This document shows, one piece after another, positions 44,588 through 58,100 of a stretch of 64,000 bases of DNA. The notes under the pieces are model-generated. The model was not told the DNA's origin. It did no database searches and saw only the letters and a list, made by a program, of their open reading frames with translations. The stretch is from Cricetomys ansorgei (Eukaryota; Chordata; Mammalia; Rodentia; Nesomyidae). Where the stretch lies: NCBI GenBank assembly GCA_026225945.1, contig JAMJFZ010001868.1:8647001-8711000 (forward strand). Reading direction: 5' to 3'. The translations under genes and the position numbers were made by a program. The stretch's first letter is position 1. Each line of letters begins with the position of its first letter.

Positions 44588-45721
44588 GTGGGTGTGGTGG
44601 CGCAGCAGGCCCCAGCTTATATGCCAGCTTCCCATCCTCGCCCGCCCCTTCCTCGCACCTTCCGCCATTTTCTTGCCTGGAGGTGTCGGGCCGCGCTGCG
44701 ATCATAGGCTGGGCTGCAGCGCCGGTGACCGGGGCGGCGACGGCCTGCGTGGAGCGATGGGGAAACGGCGGCGACCGAGGTGGGGTAGCAGGTGCAGGAC
44801 AGCAGTGCTGCAGGCTGCGGCCACTGCTAGGCTTCGCGTGAGCCTTTTTGTTTGGAATTAGGAGCTTTATATGGTGGTAGACGGATCGCACCGCCTTCCA
44901 GCCTCTCCAGAAGGAGGCTTGGGAAGATGAGGTTTCTTTTTTTCTAGTACGATTTTGCAGTAGAAGCTTCTTCAGCATGTTTCATCCCCCCAGGAGTTCA
45001 GTTTGCCTTTTATGAAACCTCCTTCTCTAAGGGATGGGTATGCAGCAGGCCCTCAATGATGACTTAGTCCGTAAACGAATTGCAGAAGGGTATTTTGCTG
45101 TGTGCATCCTGTATATCATACCGTGTTTCTATGTGACTGCTTAAACGTAGAAATACTCGTTATTTTACCTGAAATCCCGAGGTCTGTGTTTAAAGGAAGA
45201 TGAAAAAAATCAATGTGTATTCTTAGAATGCTCTTGGATTTTAAAATCTCATTTATTTACGTTATTTGAAAATGATTTGGCCCGATGGGGGAGAAGTTTG
45301 AAAGATTCGTAGTTGGTTGTTTAAAAAAACAGCTTCCTGCAAGAGAATGTGACTTCGATGTTTTTGACTTCGGAGTTATGGGAGACTGTGGTTCTTATTA
45401 TTTATTTATTTTATTTTTTTGGTTTTTTGAAGCCTTGAAATGACTTAGTATTTCCTCAACCATTTGGACATAGTTGTGCTTTTGTGTGTGTGTGTGTGTT
45501 TTATTTTTTGTTTTTTGTTTTTTTTGGTTTTGTTTTTGAACCAATATACAGAATAATGTAAAATAACCTGTCCTCAGAAGGGGAAAACTTGTCTATTGTT
45601 TTTTTATAAGCCTGTTTTTCGATTAAAGGACTGAACATGAATAATTAGTTCAAATAGTAGGTTTATGACCTTTTTTATGCAGTTCTTTTCTTATGTCAAG
45701 TAGTTGAAATGTAATGATCAG

Positions 45722-45945
45722 GGCCTGAAGAGATGGCTCAGCAGCTCAGAGCGCTTCTCTTGCAGAATATCTGGGTTCTGTTCCCAGTTCCCACATGTCA
45801 TATCACAGTATCACAATCATTTGCAACTCCAGTCCTGAGGATCCAATGCCTGCTTCTGGCCTCCTCAGGTACCAGGCATTAAAGTGACACACATGCATCC
45901 AAAGAAAACACCGATGCACATAAAATAAAGTTAGTTTATAAAAAA
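45722..45945 (+). repeat. B2 SINE in intron 1
   Basis: Sense: 'ggcctgaagagatggctcag', 'tctgggttctgttcccagtt', AAATAAAG near the end. Confidence 0.82.
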
Positions 45946-46050
45946 GTTTAATGTTCAGTAAATATTTGTTGACTTACAGGTAGACTGGCTGTAGATATTT
46001 AATCTGTTCTGATACTTTATAATATTTGGATATAAATGTTTTTGATACAG

Positions 46051-46113
46051 GAACTATGAATGGGAGGGCCAATTTTCGAGAGCCGAATGCAGAAGTCCCA
46101 AGACCAATTCCCC
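46051..46113 (+). CDS. OCIAD1: OCIAD1 exon 2 with start codon
   Basis: Acceptor tttgatacag|GAACT, ATG at 46056, then 'MNGRANFREPNAEVPRPIP', donor CCCC|GTAACT. Ends one base into codon 20. The ATG is chosen because it gives the conserved N-terminus. Confidence 0.93.
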
Positions 46114-49100
46114 GTAACTATCACATTAAGTATTTATAATTAGTAACTCTTTCTGTGTAAGGAAATTTTAATTGCAGCTGGGATGGCTTTATCGGTGTGA
46201 CATCTATACAGTTACACACAAGGCTTCATACTTGCTTTAATGTCTTATTATAGTCTTGAAATTCCTTATTTTCTAAGGGGGGGCTGGCTTTCCATGTTTT
46301 CACTTAGCACTGTGTCCAGCTGTTCTGACTACCAGGTAGTAAGAATAAATTGTGTTGGAAGTCAAAGTCATCTTTTAAAAAAGTTAACAAGCCAGTTGCT
46401 TGCTTTATTTATTTATTTATATGTTCTTGTTACTAGTAGACAAAGCTAATTTTCTAGGCTTTAAGGAAATGACTTCCAGTTTTTCTCCAAAAGGCATAGC
46501 GGGTGATTACATTCCAACAGAGGAAGAATGGAGAGTCTTTGCAGAGTGCAATGAAGAAAGCTTCTGGTTCAGATGTAAGTTATCCTTTTAATGAAAAACC
46601 TTTTTAAAAAAAAATTATATTTGGGTGTATTTGTGGTATCTGTGTATGTGCACATGTGTGGAGGGGAGAGGTCAGTATCTTTCTCTATTCCTCCCCATCT
46701 TATTTTTTGAGACAGGGTTTCTCACTTAACCAGAGTTCTACCATTTTGGCTAAATTGGCCAGTCCCCCCACACCCATCTTCCCAGTAGTGGGATTTCCAT
46801 GCCTGGCCTTTTACATGAATGCTGAGGATCAGAGTTCTGATCCCCAGTTCTGATCTGTTTGCATTGCTGGCTCTTTATCCACTGAGCCATCTCTTCAGCC
46901 CTGCTGCGTCATTTTTCTAATCAGCCTAATTTGATCCAAAACTTTCATATACAAACTTGATTTAAACTTATGTTTGGAATTCTAATTACATATAGAACAT
47001 ATTGGGGCACTTTTGGGTTGTGTGGTAATTACTAATAGAGATTAAGGAAATAGAATTGAACTTGTTTCAAAGTAATTATCTCTGAGCAATTTTGTCAGTA
47101 TTAATAGCATGAATACAATTTAGTAAGGCTGATAACTGTTACCTTTAGAGATGAAGGAATTAAGGTTTAGATGTGTTAAACATCTGCCTGTGTTACTCTT
47201 TAGCTATGGGTCTTTGTGCCTTCATTTGAAGTCAGGTCTGTCTGAACCACGGACTTGGTTAGAGTTTTAACTCTCACACTTCATGGCTGTCATAACAACT
47301 GGTTTGTTGCCTTTTATTACAGTAAGGAGTTACTGCATTATCAGTTTTCAATTCCTGACTACAGATCTTAAGATCAGGATGCTTTTGTTGTTTTGTCTAT
47401 TGTAGCCTCTGGCTGGCCTGAACTAGTGATACAGACCAGGTTGGGTGTTGGAGACTATCCAGTTGATAGATTTCATGGGGACCTGGGTTTGGTCCCTATT
47501 ACCAGGATGGTGGTGGAAGAATTACAAAAAGACCAAAAAAGAGACAAAAACAAACAAACAAAAAAAACTTGACAACAAAAACCAAGCAAACAAACAAACC
47601 CCGGAGGAGAACTAGGGTGCTTTGAACTGCATGTGGGTGCCAGAGACTGAACGTGGGTCCTGTTAGGTGCTAAGCCATTTCTCCAGCCATGTATCCAGCA
47701 AGATACAATTGAAAAAGGTCAAAGAAACAGCAGAAAGAGGACCTGGGAGATGGCTCAGTGGGAAAGCCTGCTAAGCCTTGAGTACACTATATAGAACCCA
47801 CATGAGGAAGGAGAGAAACTAGTCCCAAATGTTGCCCTCTGACCTCCACAGGAATGCCATAGCAGTATTATGTGTTTTTAAAGAATGTAAAATGACAGTG
47901 TTAAAAAAAGGTCGGTAAGAGGGAAAAAAGAAAAAATAAGGGTCAAATCATAACCTAATTTATGACAGTAAAAACCTAATTTTTGGCAGTACTCATTAAA
48001 GGTGTACTATTTGTATGGGGAAATAAATTTAGTATGGCTGATTTGCATTTATAGCACAACAAATTATTTTCAAGTCTTAATGACAAAGAATTAAGAAAAG
48101 GAGAAATTCCTATATTCCCAGTCCTCAGGAGGCAGAGACAGGATGATCTTGAATTTGAGATTGGCCCTGAGCTACATAGTTAGTTGAAGGTCTCCCTGTG
48201 CTATATAACAAGATTTTACATAAAAAAGACTAGATTTCTTGGTGTGTAAAGTTTGGAATGTAATGTGTTAAGCTAATGGGCACTATTGTGTCCAGATTTA
48301 TTTCTGACTGATATATTTATGCTTTTGTGCCTGTCACTTGAAATAGCTGTAACATTATTGTGGCTAAATTGCATTGAAGAGCAGTGATCTATAGGCTGGA
48401 TTTCAGATATAGGAAAGTGATATAAGATTTTTTTGTTTGTTTATTTCATGACAGTATTTCTCTGTTTTAACTCTAGCTGTCTTGGAACTCACTCTGTAGA
48501 CCAGGCTGGCCTTGAACTCACAGAGATCTGCCTACCTCTGCTTTCCTGATGGGACTGCTTTATATTCTTAAAACAGATGAACTAAGTGTTCTCTATTACA
48601 ATAACACCAAACTATGGAACTATATAAAATTTTAGCTGTAACCATATGATAGAAAATTAAACATATGTAATTACCAGGAAGATTTAATGGCTTTGTAATA
48701 GGAAATTTTGTACTTTAACATTTGTTTCTCAAGATATGCAGTATGTGACATTCATATTTATGCAAATGAGTAGTAGAATTTATTTTACTAAGGAGAGTGT
48801 TGGCTTGTGACTGTTGATCAGAACAGATTGTTAAAGTAGTTAAAACTCCCTGGAAATGTACTGATTGTAATTTTTACACTTTTTTGACATCTGTTAACTG
48901 TATTCCTTCTGGTTTAAAATCAGACTCATTGATCTGAAGAGCCTTTTTTTTGTTTTAAGGTAATTTTGTTACTTTATGAAAATAGCAAAAGGCTCTGTAT
49001 AGAAAATATCACTTTGCTGCATATTATGTACTACAGTAGTTCTCAACCTTTGGAATTACTGACATGGTGTAAGAGTTCATATTTGCATCATTTAAAGTTG

Positions 49101-52100
49101 CATGAGTTACATTTGTCTTGATAGTGGTATGTCACTTTCCCTAGAGAGACTTAAGCATCTGTTTTCCCCAGATTGGGATGACACTGATAGAACAAAGAAA
49201 GCATTCCATTGAAGTCCAGGCTGGTGAAACACAGAGTTTATTGAGATTACTTGCAGGAGCATGGTTGACTTTGGGGCAGCTGCATTATTGAAAAGCTTTA
49301 CAACATGTTCCACACAGACATGGGAAGTGGTTACTTTTACAGCCTCCAGGAAAGGAGAGGCCTCTTGAGGGTCTCTGTCTAGTCCCAGCTGCTCTGATTA
49401 AAGAGACAATGGTCTTCTCCAACTCAAAGGAAACAGCTGCACTGCACTCCTGCCTTCTTTCTTGGTGATGTTCCCTTCTTGGAGGGGATGATGATGATAT
49501 ATGATTATTTTTCTTAGCATTGAGCCACTGTGCCACAGCAGCAGTCTCGTCAGTTAAGAGTTTACACCATTATCACTATTACTGTAAAAGCTTCCTTTTT
49601 ATATTGTCAGCAGCAGCAGCAGTCTATAGACATAAATACAAATGTTTAGGATGTACATTTAAATGTACATTCACTATGTACATTTAACAAAACAATAGTC
49701 ATGGCCTTGTTATTGGAGCCTATGATAGCCTTAGTCACAAGTTTGTGCCCAGCTCACAATATCAAACATTGTTGTCCTATGGAGTAAGCTTAAATTCGTC
49801 TGGAAAATTGTTGGTTGCACCCATATTAGTCATGCCAATATTATAGCAGCAAACACATCTTTCTTGGTATGGTCACCAGGATTGCTGGTTCTTTTTCATC
49901 ATTCTTTCTCATCATCCTGCCATAATGCTGTCTGTCCCCACAAATGTTAGCTGGTAGAGAAGACATTGTCAGCTTGATTTCTTTGTCCTTCAACTAGAGC
50001 CTTCCACATTAGGGACTTGATATGTACTTGTGGCATGTAACTAACATTAGTGTCAATGCCATAGATAGTCAAAACGGGATTTATTTCTTTATCTTTTGAT
50101 AGAGTAGCTGCTCAAAAGTTGCTGAGGGGAGTCATCACTGATGTAGCTTTTTGTAAGTCAACCATACTGTTGGTGACATGCTTCAGTGCCACAGCTAACT
50201 ATAAGTTGCTCAGGGGACTTCCTGATGGTTTGGCTACCTTTGGGTCACCCATGCTCCTGCAAAGAGCCCCTAGTAAATATGCTGATTCACAAACTGAACT
50301 TGAATGAAATGTGTGGATGCTCTATCTGGGGGAATACTATTTTTACTTCTCTTTATGAAAAGTCATACTACAACTGCATATTTCCAAAATAGACAATATT
50401 ATCTATCAATCATAAAAGCATAGATTCCTGGGCTTTACTATCTAGATTCAAGTCCCAGCTATACACTTTAAGAACTGTGAGATTTGGGCAAGTTTCTGTT
50501 TATGCGCCATTTGCTTATCTGCAAAATGAGGGTAATACCTACTTATCCCATGGAATTGTGGGAATTCATTCAATTCTAATTTTACCAATTATGATTTTTA
50601 TTAATGACTATAGATGATATTCTGACTAATGCATTAAGTTTCAATTTAAAACTGTTGGAAGCACAGAGTAGCCTTTTGCATTTCTGAGGAGAAAAGTGCT
50701 CAAGGAACTGTGGGAATGCTTGTATTGGATATAGTGTGGACAGTGGTCATCACTATTAGTGATTTACCTGAAGAGACAGATTGTTCACAGACTGGGGTAG
50801 TAATCTCCTAGTACAGTGTTGTAAAGGCCAAAGGCCACTGACCTAGTAGCCAGAGAACTTGAGTTCTGATCCCAGGTCAACCACAGTAATCACTTGTATT
50901 GTTCTTAGCATGTAAGTAGTACATTCTGGATAGCCATTTACTCTGATGGGATGAAGACTCGATAACTGTCAAAGCCCCTTGCAAGTGACCATTCTCTTTT
51001 TGTGTGACGTAAAATAGATCATGTAAGTTGGATAGCACTTAGGCCTCATCCATTACTCCCCCATAGCATAAGAGGAAATGTCTGCAGGCATGGTGACAAA
51101 TGGAAGTAGCCTCATCAGCATCTTCTTACCAGGACTGTTAAGCTTTGTCTCAAATGGGAAGGTGTTGTCCATTGTAGAGATGGCTGACTAACATATCACC
51201 TCTTATCTGTCTGTAATTCTTCATTGCTATGTGTTAAAGTCCTTGAACCAAGGTGAACTGATCTGTAATTAAAGCGATTTGTTCTTTGAAAAACTTTGAT
51301 GATAATACACGAAGGCATTCTAAGAAGACAACATTTAAGAAAGCATTTTTCTAGCGAAGTTAAAATCTATTAGTAAGTAGAATAGTAAGCAGCCAAACCT
51401 TAGGATGGTTGCAAATTATGTCTGATGGCAAAGCTAATGCCTAGTTACAGAGTTAGAAATCTTAATCATAAAATTTCTATAGGTAATTAAATGTCTAATT
51501 ACTTTTGTGTTAAAATTGCCACATAGTTTAGACAGGAGTTAAGTAGAATACAGCAATGAACCAAACATGGTTTTGTATTTAATGTGTTAAAAATAGTTTT
51601 TATATTTTTAAAATGTTTGGGAGAAAAAGGCCGATTTGATTACATATGCAAATTAGAAAAAGCTAAGTTCATTTTTTCATGTTTTGTCTTGGGGTGCTTT
51701 TGCCTTAAAATGGCAATTAAATAGTTGGCATGGAGACTGTTTACTCTCTGGCTCTTTATAAAGTGCCATTAACCAAGTGCATATAGTTAGTTATTTGAAT
51801 TCAAAATAATTTTAGAGTTAAAATATAAAAAGCAAAATTAGGTAAAGGAGCATTGGTGGAGTTCAGAGGAAGCCGGATGCATGTATCTGAGAGTTGGTCA
51901 GCCATGTGTGCTCATTAGAGACCCAAAGCCAGGATTTTAATTGTGTACTGATCATGTAGGTACCCTTAGTCTGCTTGGTACTAAAATTCCAGACTCCCAG
52001 ATGGAGAGTAGGTGTTCAATATAAACTCTTATTTGTGCAAACAGGTGAGACATTTATTTAGGTAATTATATTATCAGTTCAGGGAATTGTCTACTGGTAA

Positions 52101-55100
52101 GTTACCAGATCTAGTTGCTTGCCAATCTAGTGAGCAAAGGATCAACTTCTGTCAATGCAGTAAATTCTTAGTGTGGTGTAGGGAGCTGTTTTTAAGTTGT
52201 AAATCATTTTGGAATTGTGGGTTAATATGCATCTCTTATATATTTATGTATGGTCTTAAGGAATATTTAAAATACATGATTTCGTTCTCCCAGCTAATCA
52301 CATGGTCAAATATATTTTGTATTTTGGTTCACACAGTAGAATACAGAGCCTAGAATCTTAGGATCTGATATCAAGCGGGTTTCATTACGTTGTGAGACCT
52401 AATGTTGATTTAAGTATATGGTTTTAAGTGAGTAAGGTTCTTAACATTTAGTTCTAAGATTATTTTTTAAATGGTAGTAATATGACCTCCCTGATAAAGA
52501 TGTGATGACAAAAGGTAAATGAGCTAATTTACATGAGGTACTTAGACTGTGTAATTTGGTTATTACTTAGTACCGAGTGGCTCTTCTTGCAGCATGCTTC
52601 TGTAGCATTCCTTTTTCCCTTTTTACTACAGAAGTGACTTCTAGTCATTTTACTAAATTGTGTTTTGGTTGATCCTTTTAATGAATTGCTATTGGAACCT
52701 AACTAAATCTAGATGGATTCTTGAATTATATGTATACTGAAAATAGTCTTTAATTTTTGTTGTGTGTGCACAGTGCAGCTTTAGAGATCTTGGTTGTTGA
52801 ATCTATATCTTGATGATTTTGCTGTTATTGATACTAATTTATCTTTGTGTACTCGAAACAGTATTTTTCTGTTGATACTGATAATTTCTTTTTCTTCCTA
52901 TAGCTGTGCCATTGGCTGCCACAAGTATGTTGATTACTCAAGGATTAATTAGTAAAGGTAAGTGTTTAAATTTCACATTTATTTGGCATTTCGTATACTG
53001 TACTTTATCCTATTTTCCTGATTTTTAAATAAGGGAGTATGGTCTTACTAAGCCTGATCACTGATATATTTGTACAGTATTAGAAGAACTTTATCTGTCT
53101 AGGCCCACTCATTTGATTATATTGATTTCATATTTTGATGGTATTGGGGCTAGGCATGTTTTTTAATTGTTGTAGTGCCTGCCTATGTGCAGGAAGCCCT
53201 AGGTTTTAACCCTGGCACTGCATGAAAAAACAAGGTGTGGTGGCACATGCCTGTAATCCCAGAATTGGGAAGTGGAAGCAAGGGGATCAGAAGTTCAAGG
53301 CTAGCCTGGACTGCTTGAGATCTTGCCTCAAAAACAAATAAAACCCAACCAGCCAACCCTTGTGACTAGTTTGAGAGAACAGCAGACCCAGGTCAGCTGA
53401 ACACTGTAGCATCCTTAGAGACTGTTAGAAATGCAGATTCTGGGACTTATACCTGCCATACTGAGTCATTATCTCAACCTGTTTTACAAAATTAAGGTGA
53501 TTCATATGCACTGGCTTAAAGACCTATAGTTCCCTATACTAGCTTTGTCTTCTCATCTTGTAGAGTAGGTAAGGATGAATTAGCATTTTAAAAACATTTA
53601 GAGGGCTTGAAGAGATATCTCACTAGCCTAGAATTCAAGTAGAAAGATTGACTGGTCTGCAAGCCCCAGCTCTAGGATTAAAAATGTACACTTTACCAGT
53701 TGAGCTATTTCCCCAGCCCATGATAATCTTCCTTCCTTCCTCCCTCCCTTCCTTCCTCCTTTTCTTTCTTTCCTAGTTCCCAATGAGGCTAATTCTGTTG
53801 GCTTCAATAGTACAGTATATTTCTCTGGGATTGAGTTTAGGTTAAGTATTAATGTGTCAGTGGTGCGGCCAGCAGAGTTGCTTGTTAAATTTACTTTGTG
53901 AACTACTGGCCTGTTGTAGCCTCTACCCACATATTTGGCAGGGAAGCATTTCAGAAAGCAGACATTAATCTAGTTCCTCTTTGAGTATGATGGGATGTGT
54001 TTTAGATTTTTTAATATTACTGTAAGAAGACAGGATCTGATGTAACTCAGGCTGGCCTTAAACTCAACCTCCCAGGGGTGAGATTACAAATAGGTACTTC
54101 CATACCTGTTTCTGTGATACTGGAAGTCAAATCCAGGCCTAAGGTTCTGTACTGGAAGAAAAACAATTTCGTCATATTAATCACATAGAAGAAAAATCTG
54201 GCAAAGGGAGTCAGCAAAGAAATCAATGTCAGTTTGTCTGCTCATGTTCATATGGCCATAGAAAAAGAAAAATAGAATTACAGCCATGTGTGATAGCTCC
54301 CAGCTTTGCATGAGTCCTGAGAATTAAACTCAAGTTCTCAGAGTTACTAAGTTCTTTATTCACCAAGCCCCAGATCCCAGTCCCCAAACCTATTTTATAA
54401 ATGGCAAGAGATTGAACTGAGCTACACCCCTAACCCTAAAACTATTTTTCTTTTTCTATGGCCATATGAACAGTGAAAACAAACAAAACCTTTTAATAAC
54501 TAATTTTATCAAGATTACAATCTAGTTCAGAGTGCTTAATGTGATAAAGCTAAAATGGGGCTGAGCGCATAATTCACTTGGCAGAGTGCATACCTACCAT
54601 GCATGCATAAAGCCCTGGATTTATGTGCTCTACTAGCTGCTCCCTGTTTGTTCTTGATTTAATAAAAAGGGACAGAGAACATAAAGGAAAAACCTAAGCC
54701 TCCTTCTGTGTTTTCCTTGTTTCAAATTTGAATCTGATTTCATGAATGAGCCCTTTGCTTTTTATGTGTTTTAATCCTTTATACATTCAATGCTTTAATA
54801 CAGTGCAGTCTGAATCATTCATTTTCATATGTTTATCATTGTTGGAAATGTCAAAGGTCATCACCATAACCTCTGTGTTGCTCAAATTTGATGGACAGTT
54901 TTTGTTCTTGACCAACATCATGAATCAGTACATGTTTGTTTCTTTTGGGGACGGCGTAAATTCAGACAGGTTCTCACTATGTATTCCTGACTGCCTTGGA
55001 GAACCCTCTATGTAAACCAGGCTAGCCTTGAACTCATAGCGATCTACCTTTCCCTCCCTCGAGAGCACTGGGGTTAAAGGTGTGTGCCTCCACACCTAGC

Positions 55101-58100
55101 TCCATTAACCATTTCTCAAAGTGTTCTTTTTGTTTCATTTCTAGGATGGCATACCCTGCCGTGCTCAATTTTTTTTTCATGCTTTTGAATATCTGATATG
55201 TATTGTGCTTTCATGCTCTGTAGCACAAAAAGACACATTTTTATTGTCTTACACTCACATTTTTAATGCTGGTTTTCTTCATTTGTCTTAGAAATGTAGG
55301 TATTCTTTGGAGTCCTGTTTTGGCTTTTTGCTTGTATGCTATGTACATTTATTGTAAGGGGAGCTGGAAATTGAACCCCGGGCCTTACTAAATGCATGCT
55401 GTCACTGAGCCCCAGTCCAAGTCTGTCCTCTAAGCTAGCGATGTCATGAACCTTATTGATGATGCTTGCAGCTAAATCCCCACGATGGTATCAGCAAGAT
55501 GATTTTGCAAGTACATGTGCCAAGCCTAACAACCTGAGTTCTGTCCAAAGCCCACGAGGTGGAGGGAAAGAGCCACTTTCTGATAGTTGTCCTCTGTACC
55601 TGCCGTGCCATGCAACTGCACACACATACATGCGCACAATGAATAAATAAAATCCCTGTGACTATGTCTAGCCCAGCATTGATGAATTACTTCTTACCTA
55701 GGTCCAATTTATTCAGTTTTTGTTGTCTTTTTAAAATCTTGGACTACTGGGATGAGAAGGTGGTTTGTTACACATTTTCCCATAAGCTTTTCCTTTCATA
55801 TTTAAAATTGGAAGCCACCTGTAATTGACCCTGCAATGTTTTGAAAAGCACTGCATTGTTGGTTTTTTTTCTTCAAAAAACAGTTTATGTATAAGTCTGT
55901 TTCTGAGTTCTTGCTTTGTTCGGCTTAATTATTCTTGCATTTATAAGTAACTATCTTAATTACTTTTAATTTATCAGTAGGTCTTGGTACGTGATACTAT
56001 TCTTCAGTATTGCCTTGGCTTTTTTTTTTTTTTAAATCAGCATGAGTTTTAGAATAAACAAAACATGTCTTGATTTTAAGTGGAACCTTGAGTTTGTAGA
56101 TGAATTTATGGAGAATTGCCTTCACAGTATTTAACAGTTTACCTCTTGAGGATGGTATATTTCTTCATATTCAGTATTTATTCTTCAGGAAGTTTTTTCT
56201 TTTTTAATATAGAGCTGTTTTATATGTTTGATTAGAGTTCTTCCTGGCTCTTGGATGATTTTCAGTCTTGTAACTAATCAAATCTTTGAAGACTTTGTTG
56301 TGCTGTTGGTAGATAGGAACATTTACTTAGTCTTGACTGTATCATGTGGTCATGCTGTATTCACCTATTCCAGTGGTCTATAGTGTTTTGACATTTAGAT
56401 AATTTTCTGTTGACACTTAATTCACAAAAAAGAGTTAACAGTTGGCATTTGTTATTTTAAGATAGTTGAAACTGATTTTTCCTTCTCTAACAATGTTACT
56501 CAGAAATACTTAACTGTTCTTTAGGAATCTTGTCAAGTCATCCGAAATATGGTTCCATTCCTAAACTTATATGTAAGTATAAGCAATGCTGTATTTTTCC
56601 TACCCTTTTTACCCTAAATAAAATGATTAAATTTAAATCAGTTATTTTGAGTTAGTAATGTTACATTTTTATATGCTGCCATAAGTGAAGTTGTATAAGT
56701 TTTTTATTAAATGCACTGCTTGGTAATTTTAATGCCACCATAAAAAGTCCTGTTTTAGTTAAAAGACTCCCCCTTTTTGTAATATAAAATAATTACTTTA
56801 TATGTAATACTTGGAAATAAATTCTTGGTCCATTTATAGTAAAAAAAAAAGTCGTCTAGATATTCTACTAATCCAAATAATTGTCTAGAATTGGCTTTTT
56901 TGAATTTATATTTCATTTTCTGGCTAACAAAAAAGAAGCTAAATTGTTCTTTTTTTTTGAAAATGTATATGAAGCTCTTCATGAATCTTTTCGGGGTAGC
57001 TTCTCTTCTATATTGGAAATATACATGATATAGCAATCTTGTATTTAGGTTAAACTTTATAATTCATTATTGTAATGGGCTTGTTGTACTGAGTTTTATT
57101 TTTAAGGCAATTTTGTGAAATTGTTGGGGCTTGCAGCACGTTTCTCATTTTACAGTAAAACAAATGGCCCAGACCCCATGGCTAGCACCTGTTTTGGTTG
57201 CTTATCCATCTCTGCCTTATTCTTGTCTATAAAGTAGTGTATCGGGATTGGTTTATGTTATTGCTACTTTACTTGGACTGACTTACTTTGGGGAAAGTGA
57301 ATTATATCCATAGACTTTGTAAAGTATCTATCATCATTTTAGATAATCTTGTCTTTGTAAAACCTTAAGAGATTTTTAGAAATGTACTTTTAAAAAAATG
57401 CTGCTTCAGAAAAAAAAAATTTTGTATGTAAAAAGTCCCATTCAGTGACACAATGTTTTGTTTGTTTTTAAGTTGCTTGTATCATGGGATACTTTGCTGG
57501 AAAGCTTTCGTATGTGAAAACTTGCCAAGAAAAGTTCAAGAATCTTGAAAACTCCCCCCTTGGAGAAGCTTTACGATCAGGCCAACCACGGCGCTCTTCC
57601 CCACCTGGGTAGGTTAATTCTCATCTTCACTTACCGGTTTTGACTTTTAAGAATCAACTCCAGGTCAAAAATGCAAGGCCTGAAACTGCCTACTGAAGGG
57701 CCGTTTGCTCTAGTCTAGAAGTGGTTTGCCTTAAAAAGTGGAATAGGACTTGGCTGCTTTTAGGACCTCCCAGAATAAAGAATTTTCTGTTGATTATACA
57801 TGGTAAGCACTTTTGGCTTTTTGGGCTTCTTTCCAGTCCCTAGATTTTACCAGTCTATCTTGGTGGATAGCCACTTTCTCTTTCATTGCTTATTAGGAAT
57901 GTAAACTTAGCAGAAAGTATTTGTCTCTTTGATTTTCCTGAAGCTTGTAGCCCATTTATGTTTGTTTTAATTGTCTCATACCGAGAACCATAGTTAATTC
58001 TTAAGTATGTATTTCAAAAGTAAGCTGGCGCCTGAATAAATTTTTGGTTTAAATTGATACAGGTATTTTGGAGTTTTTGGGGTTTTTTTTGGTTGTTTTG

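Noticed and set aside
44220..44978. A 252-codon open frame on the minus strand over the OCIAD1 CpG island
   Set aside because: It lies antisense to the promoter and first exon; GC-rich islands give long chance frames. No protein family or splice context supports it.
54420..54445. Short telomere-like words CCCTAACCCTAA (also near 61208)
   Set aside because: Only about two units each, as expected by chance; not an interstitial telomere.
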